From the NCBI GenBank assembly GCA_032433595.1, contig JASWJB010000082.1, positions 1 through 64,000 on the forward strand: a stretch of 64,000 nt of DNA, given 5' to 3'. Shown here piece after piece: positions 36,401-47,585 of the stretch (position 1 is its first letter; the number at the start of each line of letters is the position of its first letter). This DNA is from Conoideocrella luteorostrata. Lineage: Eukaryota > Ascomycota > Sordariomycetes > Hypocreales > Clavicipitaceae. The translations under genes were made by a program, and so were the position numbers. Under the pieces are notes generated by a model. It made no database searches. It was not told the DNA's origin and saw only the letters and a list, made by a program, of their open reading frames with translations.

Positions 36401-39400
36401 CTGAAACAACCGTTGCCGGCCATGCCAACAATGCTTGAAATCTTGCATCGATTTCACCAAGCTCCACTCTTTGACCATTGATTTTGACTTGATTGTCCTT
36501 TCTGCCCCTGTAAACAAGGCTGCCGTCTCGAAGGTATTGCGCCAGGTCGCCAGTCTTGTAGAATCGACGCACCGGGTCTGCCTGGTCTAGCCATGATGGA
36601 TTTCGTATGAAAGATTGGTCTGTGGTTGTCTGGTCTCCTAGGTAGCCCCTAGACAATCCCGGTCCCTCTAAGAGTAGTTCCCCAATCGCTCCGATCGGGC
36701 TCAGTTTGTTATGGTTATGTCGATTAACAATCCAGGTCACGGCACCCACTCCATAGCCAATGGCGCTAGGGTGCAACTGAGAGGCATGTGACCGCGGGGC
36801 GACAACGCTAGTGACAGAACTCTCCGTAGGTCCCTGTGAAACTCTTTTGTTACTGCCCATCCTCAACCTCTTCAATGCAAGGGAATCTGATCACTTACAT
36901 ATGAGTTTATCACTTGGACCGAAGATGCCCATTTCCGAAGAATGGACGAAGTGACGGCTTCGCCACTCAGTACAAGAACCTTCAACGACGGCACGTCCTC
37001 TGGCAGTATCATGGCCGCCACGGTCGGCGTCAACTCCGCCGAATTCACACCCATGCGCCTGATCGCCGCGGCGATGTCGTCCATTCGCTCAGCTTCAGAC
37101 GGCACACATACGCATCCGCCTACCATAAGGGTCGTAAGGATGTCCTCGATACAGACATCAAAGTTATACGAGGCATACTGCAGGTGCCGTGAGTTCTCAT
37201 CGCGCAGAATCGCCTCTGTCCTCGCTGAGACGGCAGAGCAGTATGCACCGTGCTCTGTGACGACGCCCTTCGGCTGCCCCGTACTTCCTGATGTGAACAT
37301 GATATACGCTATATTTTGGGGGCCAGAACGATTGGAAAGAAAAGGGGGCGACCACTCGTGCGTCCGGAGACGGTTGTATGCCTCTTCTGAGCATTCGAAC
37401 ATAGGGCAAGCCAACTCGCCACACTTCGTGGCCGTTGTTTTAGAGACTATGACTTGCGACGCGCCTATCTGTCTCACAATCTCGATCAGTCTTCCGATGG
37501 GATGCGCTGGATCTAACATGACAAAGCCACCACCAGCTTTGAGCACTGACAACATGGCAACAATAGCCCAAGCAGATTTTTCCATGCAAATGGGCACCAC
37601 TGTGTTGGTGGACACGCCGTCTGGTTGAACAAGAAGAGCAGATGCGAACGTATCAGTTACTCGGTCTAGCTCGCGATATGTAAAGCTTTTGTCCCACGAG
37701 CATATCGCGGAGGCCCTTGGACGGGCCTTTACTTGCTCGGAGATGACTTCATGGATGCAAGTGTCAAGGTAACGAGGTCTGGAATTGTTCCATAACCCCA
37801 GTTGGAGGATATCGACGTCGCTAATTAAAGTCAAGTCAGACAGTGGACGGGTTATGTCCACCAAAAGGGAGTTGACTGTAGAATGGAAGGTCTTCATAAC
37901 TCTTTGGACTGATTCACGGGAGAAAATATTGTTCCAGTAATCCAAGCGAATACCCACACCATCTTGTGATATTGTTGCAGTCATCGTCATGTCGAACTCG
38001 GTATTCTCATCAATTTCCAGGTGCTTATACTGCAAGCGAGTTCCAGGAGGCGTGGCGAGATCCCAATGGTGAATAATGGAAACTAACGTGTTGAACAAGG
38101 AGCCACTAGTCGAGCGAATGGTGTGCATGATATCGGCGATAGAAGCGTGTTGGAACGCAGAGCCTTTCATGTAGTCACTTTGGACAGCTCGTAGGCAGTC
38201 AAGGACAGACGCAGACTGGTTGAGGGAAAGACGGCAGATCAACGTATTGATGAAGAGCCCCACCGCAACATCAATTCCTTCGGCTGGTGCATCTCTACCT
38301 GACACCACATATGCAAAGGAGATTTCATCTTGCCCCGTATACGCTGATAGGACAAGAGCCCATGCTGCCTGAAGCAACGCTGCGATGGGGATGCTTTTCT
38401 TTTCAAGCAGACGAAGATGCGAAGAGTGAATACGCAGTGCTAACTCGAGGCTCTCTAAACGGCATCTGTCTGGCACTAGTTTTTGTTCTTGTTGTGGTAG
38501 TTTCAAGTGACAAGGAGCCATACCATCGAGGTACTGGCTCCAGTACTCCATGGTTTTCTTCTTCGGGAGGCTTAAAACGTGCGAGATGTAATCCCGATAT
38601 AGGAATGTCGAACCCATGGCTAGCTTCCCCTCGTATGCTAGCGCCAATTCCTCCAAGATAATCTTTACGGAGATACCATCCATCACAGCATGGCTCACCT
38701 CAAGCTTGCAGAGCAACGTGTTAGCTTCAATCGAAACCCTAAACCGGTGGGGCAGCGTTTTACTCCCCATTATGTGCAGCGGGATATGGCCTGCAAGCTC
38801 GGAAGGATCCGAGTGGATGATGAACTCCGGAGCGACGCTTTGGAATACCAGCTGAGCGAATGGACCGTGCTCCGAGATGATATCCAAAAATACTGTCCTG
38901 AAGGGCTGATGTCGCTGGACCACGATATTCCAAGCTGCCTCCAGCCGAGAGGCGGATAGACGAAGATCCGCAGCGTGGGAGGGTGAGATTTCGAACCAGT
39001 AGGATATTGCATACTTCTCTGGGTCTTTTGCCTGGCTCAGAAGAATACCCTCTTGCGCGGGCGAGCACGGGTATACTCCTTCTATTTGTGTGTTATCCAT
39101 GTCAAACAGTTTTGGGAATGTTGATTGTGCAAGCTTCGTCATTTGATCGAAGTTGTCTTTTTTGATGGGGGCCTCCTCGAGATTCTTCAACATCGCATCT
39201 TTGTCTTTCTTCCCTTCACTGGTGTCGCTCTTCTCAGGCTGAGCAATGGCAAGCTGGGTCAACTGCCCTAGGTTCTCCGCTGTGAGAACATCCTTAAAGG
39301 TGAGCTTGACGCCTTTCTTCCAGCAGTTTCCCACAATACGCATAGCAGAGATGGAGTCACCGCCTTGACTGATGAAGGAGCTGTTTGGTGAGATTTTACG

Positions 39401-41821
39401 CTTGAGTGCTCGTTTGAAGCTTGCACTGATGATCTTTGACACCTCTGAGGTTGGTCTAGCCTCAATAGATTCGTCCCTTGTCGGATTTCCAGGCGATGGA
39501 ATTTCCTGGGTTTCTACTTGTAAAACATGGCCTTCCTCGCCATGACGGTCGCTTAATTGTTGTATCTCTTGAAGGAGAGCAGCCCTGTCTATTTTGGATG
39601 ATTGGTTCAAGGGTATTCTGGGTGTGAATAACCAAGCGGTCGGCAACATGTAAGAGGGTAACTTCTTCGATGCAGAATCCTTGACGGTTTTCAGCAGCTC
39701 GGAAAACTCAGATGGAGTGAACACATTTCGAGATGTAGTGTCTCGAAACTCAAGTATGGCTACAATACTGCCAGCGTAGCCCCCCCTGTTTGGATACAGC
39801 ACGACGCAGTGCGCGATGGAAGGGTGAGAGACAATGTTTTGCTCAATATCTGCCAGTTCAATCCGCTGTCCGTGATACTTGATCTGCGTGTCTTTACGTC
39901 CGAGGAACATGATGGAACCATCGGAATTGTATCTTCCAAGATCGCCCGTCCGGTATGCCCTGATACCGCGTTCATTATTACCAGACCAATCCGGCGCTTC
40001 AAGGAAAGCCAAGGTTGAGTCGCCATGACTGGCTGCGTAGCCCCTCGCTACCGTAGGACCTTCCACTACAAGCTCTCCTGTGCATCCTATCGGTGCTAGA
40101 CGGTCGACATTCGTCGTATCGACAATCCAGATGCGACATCCCAGGGGACGGCCAATACAGCCAAGCCTTCCAGGATCCCCGTTCACATTGCTAACAAGAT
40201 CCGACGTCGCGTACACACCGGTCTCAGATGGACCCCATACCTGGAAAAACTTGACATGAGTAGCCCAAGTGTCAAGTATGTACTGGTCCACACTTTCGCC
40301 TCCTGATACAAGTGTCTCGACGGTGGGTATATCCTGTGGCTGTAGGAGCCGCAGACTTGAAGGCGTAAGTAACAGCCAGTTGGTTCCCAATTCCGTGATT
40401 GACTCAGCTAGGCGGTCCGTTCGGTCAGTGTCTTTCGGGACGAGAATACATGCGCCTCCCATTAGTCCCGTCACAATTTCGGCGAGGCATGCATCGAAGC
40501 TGTAGCTTGAAAATTGGTAGATGCGGCGGCCGGGCCCCACACCAAATTCAGGACCGTGGGCTCGTGCGCTTGAGCAGTACGAGCTGTGAGTTACCTCTAT
40601 GGCCTTGGGGAAGCCCGTTGTTCCTGATGTATGCTGGATTATGGCGGTATTGTCTGGCCCGACATCGGTCATAAGAGGATCTGAAGGCAACGGCCATTCG
40701 GCAACGCGAGCAGCATCCACAACGATGGCCCTAGCTGAGAGTCGCATACAAAACTCTAGCTGGATTTGAGAACAGACGACGGGACCCATCTCTCGAACGC
40801 CTCCAACTCGTTTGATCATGGATTTGAGGCGGTCCTCGGGGTGGTTTGGATCCAGCAGCATAAAGGCGCCACCCGCGCGAAGAACAGCCAGCATAGCCAC
40901 GACAGTCCATGCCGACTTTTCAAAGCAAAGAGGAACTATGGTCTCTTTTTGAACACCCACGTGCTGTAATTGTGCTGCCAGCTTGAATGATGCGTCGTTT
41001 AGCTCCCGGTAGGTGAAGGAGGAATCCCATCCCTCGATAGCCTGGGCGTCAGGATCACTTTTTACGACATCTTCAATAACTTGGTGTATGCATTGAGAAG
41101 CCGGCGCCAGCGTAGGACCGTTCCAACTTCGCATCTGATGATAGTCCCTAGGAGGGCATATGTCAATATCGGAAATAAGGCGGTCAGCGGCGCATTTCCG
41201 TATACTGTTTATGGTATGTACATATTGACAAAGGACTCGATCTGCTTGGTATGACGAGAGCACGTTCTCTGCATATCTCAGAGTCAACTGCGCTTTCCTT
41301 TCTGGCAGATCAAGACAACAATTCACCATCACAGGGCAATTGTCGCTTTCGTCGTTGCCAGTCCGATTTGAACTAGTCTCAATTTTGTCTTGATACTCGA
41401 AACGCAGCATGCTGCTAAGTTTTTGCAGCCTGTTTGCTCGGTCACTAGCCTTTGTGACAGGGGCGTGATCGGCTGAGTGAAATTTTTCGAATCGAGCTGA
41501 ACAAGCTAAAATCTGCGAAAAAAGGTGCTGTACCAGTGATCCCGCGCCAATATTGAGCCGAATCGGCCATGTCGATTGGCCATCATGGAAGCCGAAGAGA
41601 ATGGCGTCGGTCTGCGAATAACGACCAATAATCAATGCCCAAGCGACCAAGAAACAGTGGGAGGCTTGGTTCGGTGTTCTCAAATCTTCATCTATCAACA
41701 ATTCTTGAACGGGTGTCTCAAGATAATGCCCCAGCTGAACTTTACCGGTTGCAGCTGGCGATGCAAATGGAGGGGTAGGACGGTCTACGAGTGCTTCCAC
41801 CCAGAGGTCTTCGACGTCCAT
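27412..41821 (-). CDS. Tetramodular non-ribosomal peptide synthetase
   Basis: Four exons (41821-36899, 36833-33413, 33319-30015, 29952-27412; introns 65, 93, 62 nt) total 4,729 residues in one frame. Order: partial C (1-230), A1 (243-760), T1 (GGDSISAM, about 820), C1 (915-1310, SHAVMDG), A2 (1354-1880), T2 (GGDSVLTM, 1932), C2 (2014-2410, HHAIYDG), A3 (2444-3010), T3 (GGDSIMAI, 3073), C3 (3157-3560, HHAAYDG), A4 (3598-4110), T4 (GGDSITVM, 4155), C4 (4234-4640, SHALYDG) and a last T-like segment with WGDV instead of GGDS. No E, MT or TE domain. The start is the first in-frame ATG; a stop precedes it. Substrate codes read by eye, unverified: A1 DAALVGVVY, A2 DVEEVSSVT, A3 DTEHRGVIT, A4 DMDTRGRCD. 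The likely product is a tetrapeptide released by C4, perhaps cyclic; neighbours suggest tailoring and export. Confidence 0.95.
29989..30003 (+). repeat. Poly-G tract inside NRPS intron 3
   Basis: Fifteen consecutive G residues lie within the 62-nt intron 29953-30014. The tract does not affect coding but is error-prone in sequencing. Confidence 0.9.
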
Positions 41822-43346
41822 TTTCACGGTTTTCCTGTTGTGTCTTTGGCCTATTGATGTCAAGCTATGTTTGCTTTTACCCGCGTCAACAAGGGTTGAC
41901 GAGCTTGTTCTTATCCCGCAGAGGGGTGCTTGGTCGTCGTCCAGCCGTGGTAAGGCCAGGCGATTAACATCCAGGGCCAAAACTCTTCAATTGCGAAATT
42001 GCATGGCTATGCGTAGATCAGTATTCAGCACGCAGCCAGATGTCTGGTTGGTCTGTGTGCCGGGTGTACTGTAGTAGGGTGTCGTGGCTGATATACGCTC
42101 AACGGCTAGATCCTGCGTCCGGTACCGGGTATAGCGTTGTGGGTTCAATACTCTAGTAGCATTGGGGGACGCGAAAGACCAAGGATACCTGATCGCCTTG
42201 CTTTACTCAAACCCAGTACGATGTTTAAATAAGAGCTGGGCGGCTATATTCAGAAATGAGGATATATGTGAAAGATTTATACGCAAAGGGGTTTTCTCTA
42301 AGAGTTGTGTTAAAATTTTATAATAGAATAAGACACTCTTAAGAGTGACATGTACGGAGCAGCTGCCGCTGAGTTGACTACGGAGCAATCGGGTAGCTAC
42401 TCTTCAGAGGAATAACTACAAGACCCAAGCAGTGATTCCGAGCCAGCTCGCTACAGGATCCGATTGTTTCTTGGCTGGGAATTACTGGAGGCCCACTGTA
42501 GGCATACTTACACTCGTACTATCAGCGCGGCCTCAGCAGCTAGTTACCAAGACAATAGTAAATGCCGAAAAAGGCGACCGCCGTTAGCTGCGAAAGGTAC
42601 TTCATTGACCTCTTCCATGTGATCGGCCCACTGCGAGAAATTGGACCACAGACGGCCACAGGACGGTGGGTGGCTGGAATTTGCCCCACGTCACACAACA
42701 CTCAAAATGATAACCTTACCGGCCCCGTCGCCCAAACAGAGTAGACCCCCACAGGGAACTTTGTCGAGGCGAACAAGCATTTTATTGTAGTGCTTACGGG
42801 GTGTGGTTCCAGGAATGCTGGCAGTCTTTTCCGACGACATTCCCCGGCCTATTTTGCTGACAAGACGCCGCAGGGTATCTTTGCATCTGAGTGGATCGTT
42901 ACAACGTAAGTAGCGCTTAGCACCAACCATGTTTTTCTAAGATCGCCGTTGATAGGCGATAATCCTTATTAAATAAACGTATTGTGGGCATGCAAGCAGC
43001 CTCGACCAGAAATTCCCACCAACCATGGAGTACATAGACAAAGACTGACCAATAATTCGGGAAATCCCTCTTTGGGAAGGAGGTTTTTTTTTTTTTTTGT
43101 GCAAAACTGTTTGTCACACATCTGCAGACCCGCTGCAGCTAAGCTGACCACAGCGCGCGTCTCCTCGGAATCGTTCTGTAACTCGGGCACATCGTATACT
43201 TTAGGCCGTTGTCGCAAGGTCCGGAATCATGCCCTCTACATTTCTTACGGTGTCGCGTCTTTTGTCCTCTGCCCATTCTTCCTCAACAACTAAACAGCGC
43301 CATAGCAAAACAAGGGCTCGCTGAACCCAGGCATCCAAAGACAACC
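41822..43346. promoter_or_regulatory. Divergent promoter region, NRPS / isochorismatase-like gene
   Basis: A 1.5-kb gap separates the NRPS start (minus) from the hydrolase start (plus), so both probably use it for control. It holds no supported gene. One open stretch (about 42735-42905, plus) lacks a start and is not recognised. A poly-T run lies at 43084-43099. I could not identify a regulator site. Confidence 0.5.
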
Positions 43347-43979
43347 ATGTCGTCGTCCAACCCTACCCGCACCGCACTGCTGCTCATCGACATCCAGCAG
43401 GGTTTCCGCGACCCTGCCCATTGGGGCACCGAAAGGTCTACGCCAAAGTTCGAGGAAAACATTGCAAAGCTGCTCGAGGCATTCCGAGCCGCCGAGAACA
43501 CAGAAATTCTTCATGTCTGCCACCACTCGCCCTTTGACGCCTCCCCCCTCCACCCCTCCAAGCCCGGGGTGAACTTCATGGAATACGCAGCCCCGCTGCC
43601 GTCCGAGCGGGTCTTCTCGAAGACGACAAACTCGCCTTTCATAGAGACGGACCTCGAGGCGGTGATCAAGGGCCTCGATGTCGATCGTCTGGTTGTCGTG
43701 GGTCTGATGACGGCGCACTGCGTGGCGACGACGCTACGCATGGCGGCCAACCTTCGTGTTGTCGACCACTCCTACGGCTGTCCGATCAGAAATGAAGGGA
43801 GTGGCCTGAGTGCCGAGATCATCTTGCTGGAGGATGCTACGGCTACGTTCAACGTCGGGCACAACGGCAAGAACTATGATGCGGAGACTGTGCACGCCGT
43901 CCACCTAGCTACCATGAAGGACGAGTTCTGTGACGTGGGGACAACTGATCAGGTCATCCAGTCCCTGATCAGACGGTAG
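43347..43979 (+). CDS. Isochorismatase-family (cysteine) hydrolase
   Basis: A single-exon gene of 210 residues begins at an ATG after ACAACC. The catalytic triad of the family is visible: Asp in ALLLIDIQQGF, Lys in VFSKTTNSPF, and Cys in VGLMTAHCVATT. The C-terminal block DATATFN...DAETVHAVHLATMKDEF is typical of fungal members. Family enzymes hydrolyse isochorismate, N-carbamoyl amides, nicotinamide or similar C-N/C-O bonds; the sequence does not fix the substrate here. No signal peptide, so cytosolic. It is divergent from the NRPS across 1.5 kb and convergent with the next gene, suggesting a tailoring or precursor role. Confidence 0.9.
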   Translation: MSSSNPTRTALLLIDIQQGFRDPAHWGTERSTPKFEENIAKLLEAFRAAENTEILHVCHHSPFDASPLHPSKPGVNFMEYAAPLPSERVFSKTTNSPFIETDLEAVIKGLDVDRLVVVGLMTAHCVATTLRMAANLRVVDHSYGCPIRNEGSGLSAEIILLEDATATFNVGHNGKNYDAETVHAVHLATMKDEFCDVGTTDQVIQSLIRR

Positions 43980-44740
43980 TCAAATTTCGGCACTAGGTAG
44001 CTCAGTATAAATAAAACAGTAATAACTGCTCTGTATAGGTTGCAATTGACTGGTAGCAAAGAGAACCCTGCATGCTGATTTGGCCGGCTTTGCCCCACCG
44101 TCATGTCATTGACTGCGGCCAAGTCGCCACCATCTACTCCGTAAACACTGCCGACTTGCCTGCCCCTTCCGCATTTTCCCTCGGATAAATTTTCCATTAC
44201 GCGGGTATGCCGCAGAAAATATTTCGGAATCACGACGGTGGAGAGGATGTCTTCATGAGTGCACTGCTAGCGCTACAATGTGCATAGGCTAGCTCGCGTT
44301 GGAGGAAATGTAGATTATAGAATGCAAAACTATCACCTGGTTCGTGGAAGTTGTGTTCCCAAGATCTACGTGGCGCATCTACGCTTACGGGTAAAGGAGT
44401 AACTAGTTCGTTCAATATAACCAACCTCGGTAAAAGCCGTATTGTATGATTGGACACTCAGTTTACGCGAGCGGGGCTGGTAAGCTGAGGCACTTCCCGC
44501 CTTTTGCTAGCTGTCAACAAGCTTCATCATTCGAGGCGGGAACGGGGGCCAGATGCACCCTCTGCTTCGGCAAATGGTCCACACCATCTCTAGCTGCTCC
44601 ATCTTCCATGTGTATCTCGCATTTCCACTCGCCGCGCGCTTTCGAGAATTGCTCTCCAACTCCGGCTTTTTCCCATTGTAGCTAGCCCGGCCCGGACTTC
44701 AATGTGTCATCATGAGGACCCCCATTCCAGTGAGCAACTC
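43980..44740. other. Intergenic between convergent genes
   Basis: This is the shared 3' region of the hydrolase and DUF3445 genes. Short ORFs only; no gene seen. Confidence 0.4.
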
Positions 44741-46071
44741 CTACGACTTCAGATATCGGTACACGGCTGTCTGCCAAAAGGGACGTTTCTTATAGTCGCC
44801 CAGCTTGTGCGGCATGCTCTCAGAAGCCTCTGCAAGCAGGGGGCCGTTGCCCTCTTCCTTGATCTCCTGAAGCGTCGTCATGTACGAGCGCACGCAGAAG
44901 ATGACGGCCTGCGATTTAGGCAGCCGCACCAATGTCTGGTGCTCGACTCGCAAGTAGCATTGGTCGATTTGAACATCGTCTTCGGTTTGCGGGATCGTCT
45001 GTCCCAGTTCGGGATAGTAGTTGTTGCCATCAACGCGAAAGAGGGACGGTCCATCTGTCTGCAGGCTCCACTGTGAACGAACGCTTTGTCAGAGAAAACC
45101 AAACATGTTTGACCGCTTTGCCAGCTGCGCCGATCTGCAGCAAGTACAAAAAAATAAAATAAACTTACGTTAAATCGCTCGATGAACTCCCAGCCGCGCA
45201 GGCGCGCCAAGGTCTTATCTGCACCCTTGCTAATACGCTGCTCATAACCGGGTACAGGCTGATGGATGGCCCGCATGCTCATGCCCTTTCGGGAAGTTGT
45301 TAAGAACCCTCCGGGAAAGCAGGCGATCCAGCCCTCGAGGCATAGGTCACCCTTGTCGTCTGGGCACATGAAGTAGAAGTCCTCTTCGATGTTTTCGCCT
45401 AGGTTGCGTAGCATTGTGTCATGGTCTATCTGACGGAGATCCACAGAGTAGATCTTGCCCGTAACCCGGTTGAGCAATGTCCGACCCGTAAGGGAAAACA
45501 TGGCAGGGAAACGCTTCGGGAGGAACCTAACCATGAGCTCTTCGTACAACTCTTCAATGGCGGGGTTGACAATTGGGCCACTTCCGATTGACTCGGCGGG
45601 GTATGCATCCATAATCTCGTTTCGTTCGTCTAGGCGCTTGAGGTAGCCCTGATCAATTCGGATCCATTCCGCCTTCGGCATTTTCTTGATTCCTTCACCA
45701 CGCATGTTAGCCCGAGTCTGGCTTTGGATCCCGAACCCCCACCGGTCTGCTTACGTACCCATAGCAACATGCTGCATATTCTTGAAGGGCCGGTAGGCTA
45801 TCGGCTTGACCTTGGACCAGTCTGAGTCCTCGCAGGGCCCATACTCTCCGTCCATGTCACCGCCTTTTTCGCTGATGGCATGTGTCTCGCCGGATTTGGC
45901 ACCATCTTTGCTAGCACTCTGCGGATCTTATTAGCTCCAAAGCGCTTCATCTTGAGTCTGGGCATCCCAACTTACTGGAGTCTTTCGTGACAGAGCCCAC
46001 AGAACCACAGCGAGGATAAAGAGCAGCGTGAAGAGCAGCTCGTTTTGGGTCATGACCTGTCGGGATATCAT
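44741..46071 (-). CDS. DUF3445 / haem-dependent oxidative N-demethylase-like protein, membrane-anchored
   Basis: Four exons (46071-45976, 45918-45759, 45692-45169, 45070-44741) encode 369 residues. Introns are 57, 66 and 98 nt; all phases agree. Residues 1-32 hold one TM segment (LLFTLLFILAVVLWALS), then a charged linker. The conserved core starts at YRPFKNMQHVAMGIKKM, with WIRIDQGYLKRLDER, the ENIEEDFYFM block, CFPGGF, IHQPVPGYE and, across the last intron, ERFNWSLQTD. A C-terminal LRVEHQTLVRLPKS block follows. Pfam names this family after the alpha subunit of a haem-dependent oxidative N-demethylase; the bacterial enzyme removes methyl groups from small amines. Fungal members are mostly uncharacterised. 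Placed between the NRPS and an N-methyltransferase fragment, it may tailor the peptide at the ER membrane (inference). Confidence 0.85.
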
Positions 46072-47585
46072 GGCTGAAACAATAATTACCAGGCCGCTGT
46101 TGACTAGACGTAAATTTTTGGCTGGCTTGATAGAGACCTCTATAACACTTCTGTCGGTTGCTGATATTGCTTGATTATTACAACATAGACTGTGTACAGA
46201 GTTGTGTCCATTAGGCTACATAGCTTGTATTAAATATCCCCTCACGAGCCCTTCCATCCGTCCAATCATGCTATCCTGTCATCTCGTCATCCTGGCAGAG
46301 TTTTGCTACGGAGGCTTACGTCCGCACTATTTTGAATCCCATATTGCGAGATATGTCTTCATTAGTGACAAAAGTACCTAGATGACCGATGCTCTAATCC
46401 ACTGCCGTAAGAGGAAGGGCCGATGTTGGGATTGCATGAAGTATCATGTGCAAGAATCATTGAGCTTACGTCTGACGTACGATTATGCTGCGAGTGTAGT
46501 CATAAACCGGGCATAGTCGGTCGGTTCATTGTAATGGGTATGGCCCTTCTCGGAGGCTTGGGTCCTACCATTACCCCACACGATGGATGCAGGATATTCT
46601 AGTCGTATTGTATAGTGATGTGCTGCCAAGCCGCACTATGCGAATAAAAGTCTCCACTTAGAGGGTTAGAGGAGTAGTAAAGTACCAAGTATACTCCGTA
46701 AGCCAAGGGCAATTTTTTTTGTAAACACAATGTCTAAAAAATTCTAAAAGTGTAACGTGCGTCGGTTACGAGTCCGCAACTGGTTATTGCCGGCTCTCCA
46801 CACCTAAACTCTAGTCGCAATGCGCGGCGTCCGTTAAGTTGATACAACCCAGCTCTCGTTTCAAGAGTTCAATCGCTATCGGGGATATACAAGCTCCAGA
46901 TAAATGGGTTAATATAATTATATTGTGGTTTAATTTTGTTTAGTGGGCGGTATACGCGAACTAGGTGTGATGAAGCAACGCCCAAGGGTTGTTGTAGGCG
47001 GCCAACAGTGGGTTCCCAGTAATTCCTAAGCATGTTGTATGTAAACCCATTCAAACCCATTCAAACCCATACAAGAAAACCTCGGAATTATTGGTACCCA
47101 TGGCCGTGGCACAGCACACCGCCCGCCATGCATTGCAGCGGTCGAACGGGAACGTGACATCCCCCAAGGGTATGTATCTAGCGCATCCTTGTCCTCCGAA
47201 TCTCGGCCCGCCATTTAGTTTCTCCAGGCGCAGCAAAAGTACTCCGTACCAGCAACCTATTTGGGGAAAATGGATTGTCCAGTCGGGGAGGTTAAAACAA
47301 ATAAGCACGCCCAAGCCGTAAATCTATGACCGTCCCGCAAATAGCCCGCCGCGGGGCGTCGCCGACGCCGATCCATCCTTCGCTTAGAGAGAGCTACGGC
47401 CAGGGACGGACCTCCTTGACCTCTTCTTTCGGCTGCTTCCCTTTAGGGTTGGCGCAATCTCCAAGTCTGGTTGTGTTCGTTGCTGCACGCGTCGAGGATC
47501 TTCGGTTTTTTTTTTTTCAACTTTGGCTTCTTCAAGCACCTCGTCTCCCCGAAAACACTGTCTTTCTGGGTCACAACACCACGCA
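46072..47585. promoter_or_regulatory. Divergent promoter region, DUF3445 / ABC transporter
   Basis: The 1.5-kb gap between two divergent starts holds no supported gene. TACTCCGTA motifs occur at 46692-46700 and 47239-47247, and a poly-T run (47506-47517) lies near the ABC start. Confidence 0.45.

Noticed and set aside
41822..41980. Longer NRPS N-terminus from a TTG at 41980
   Set aside because: No ATG exists in that frame before 41821, and a TGA lies just upstream. The extra residues show no domain.
43290..43718. 142-codon minus-strand ORF
   Set aside because: Antisense shadow of the isochorismatase-family gene.
43743..43830. Possible in-frame intron in the isochorismatase-like gene
   Set aside because: The 21-residue segment is open, the candidate donor is poor and removing it breaks the frame, so I kept one exon.
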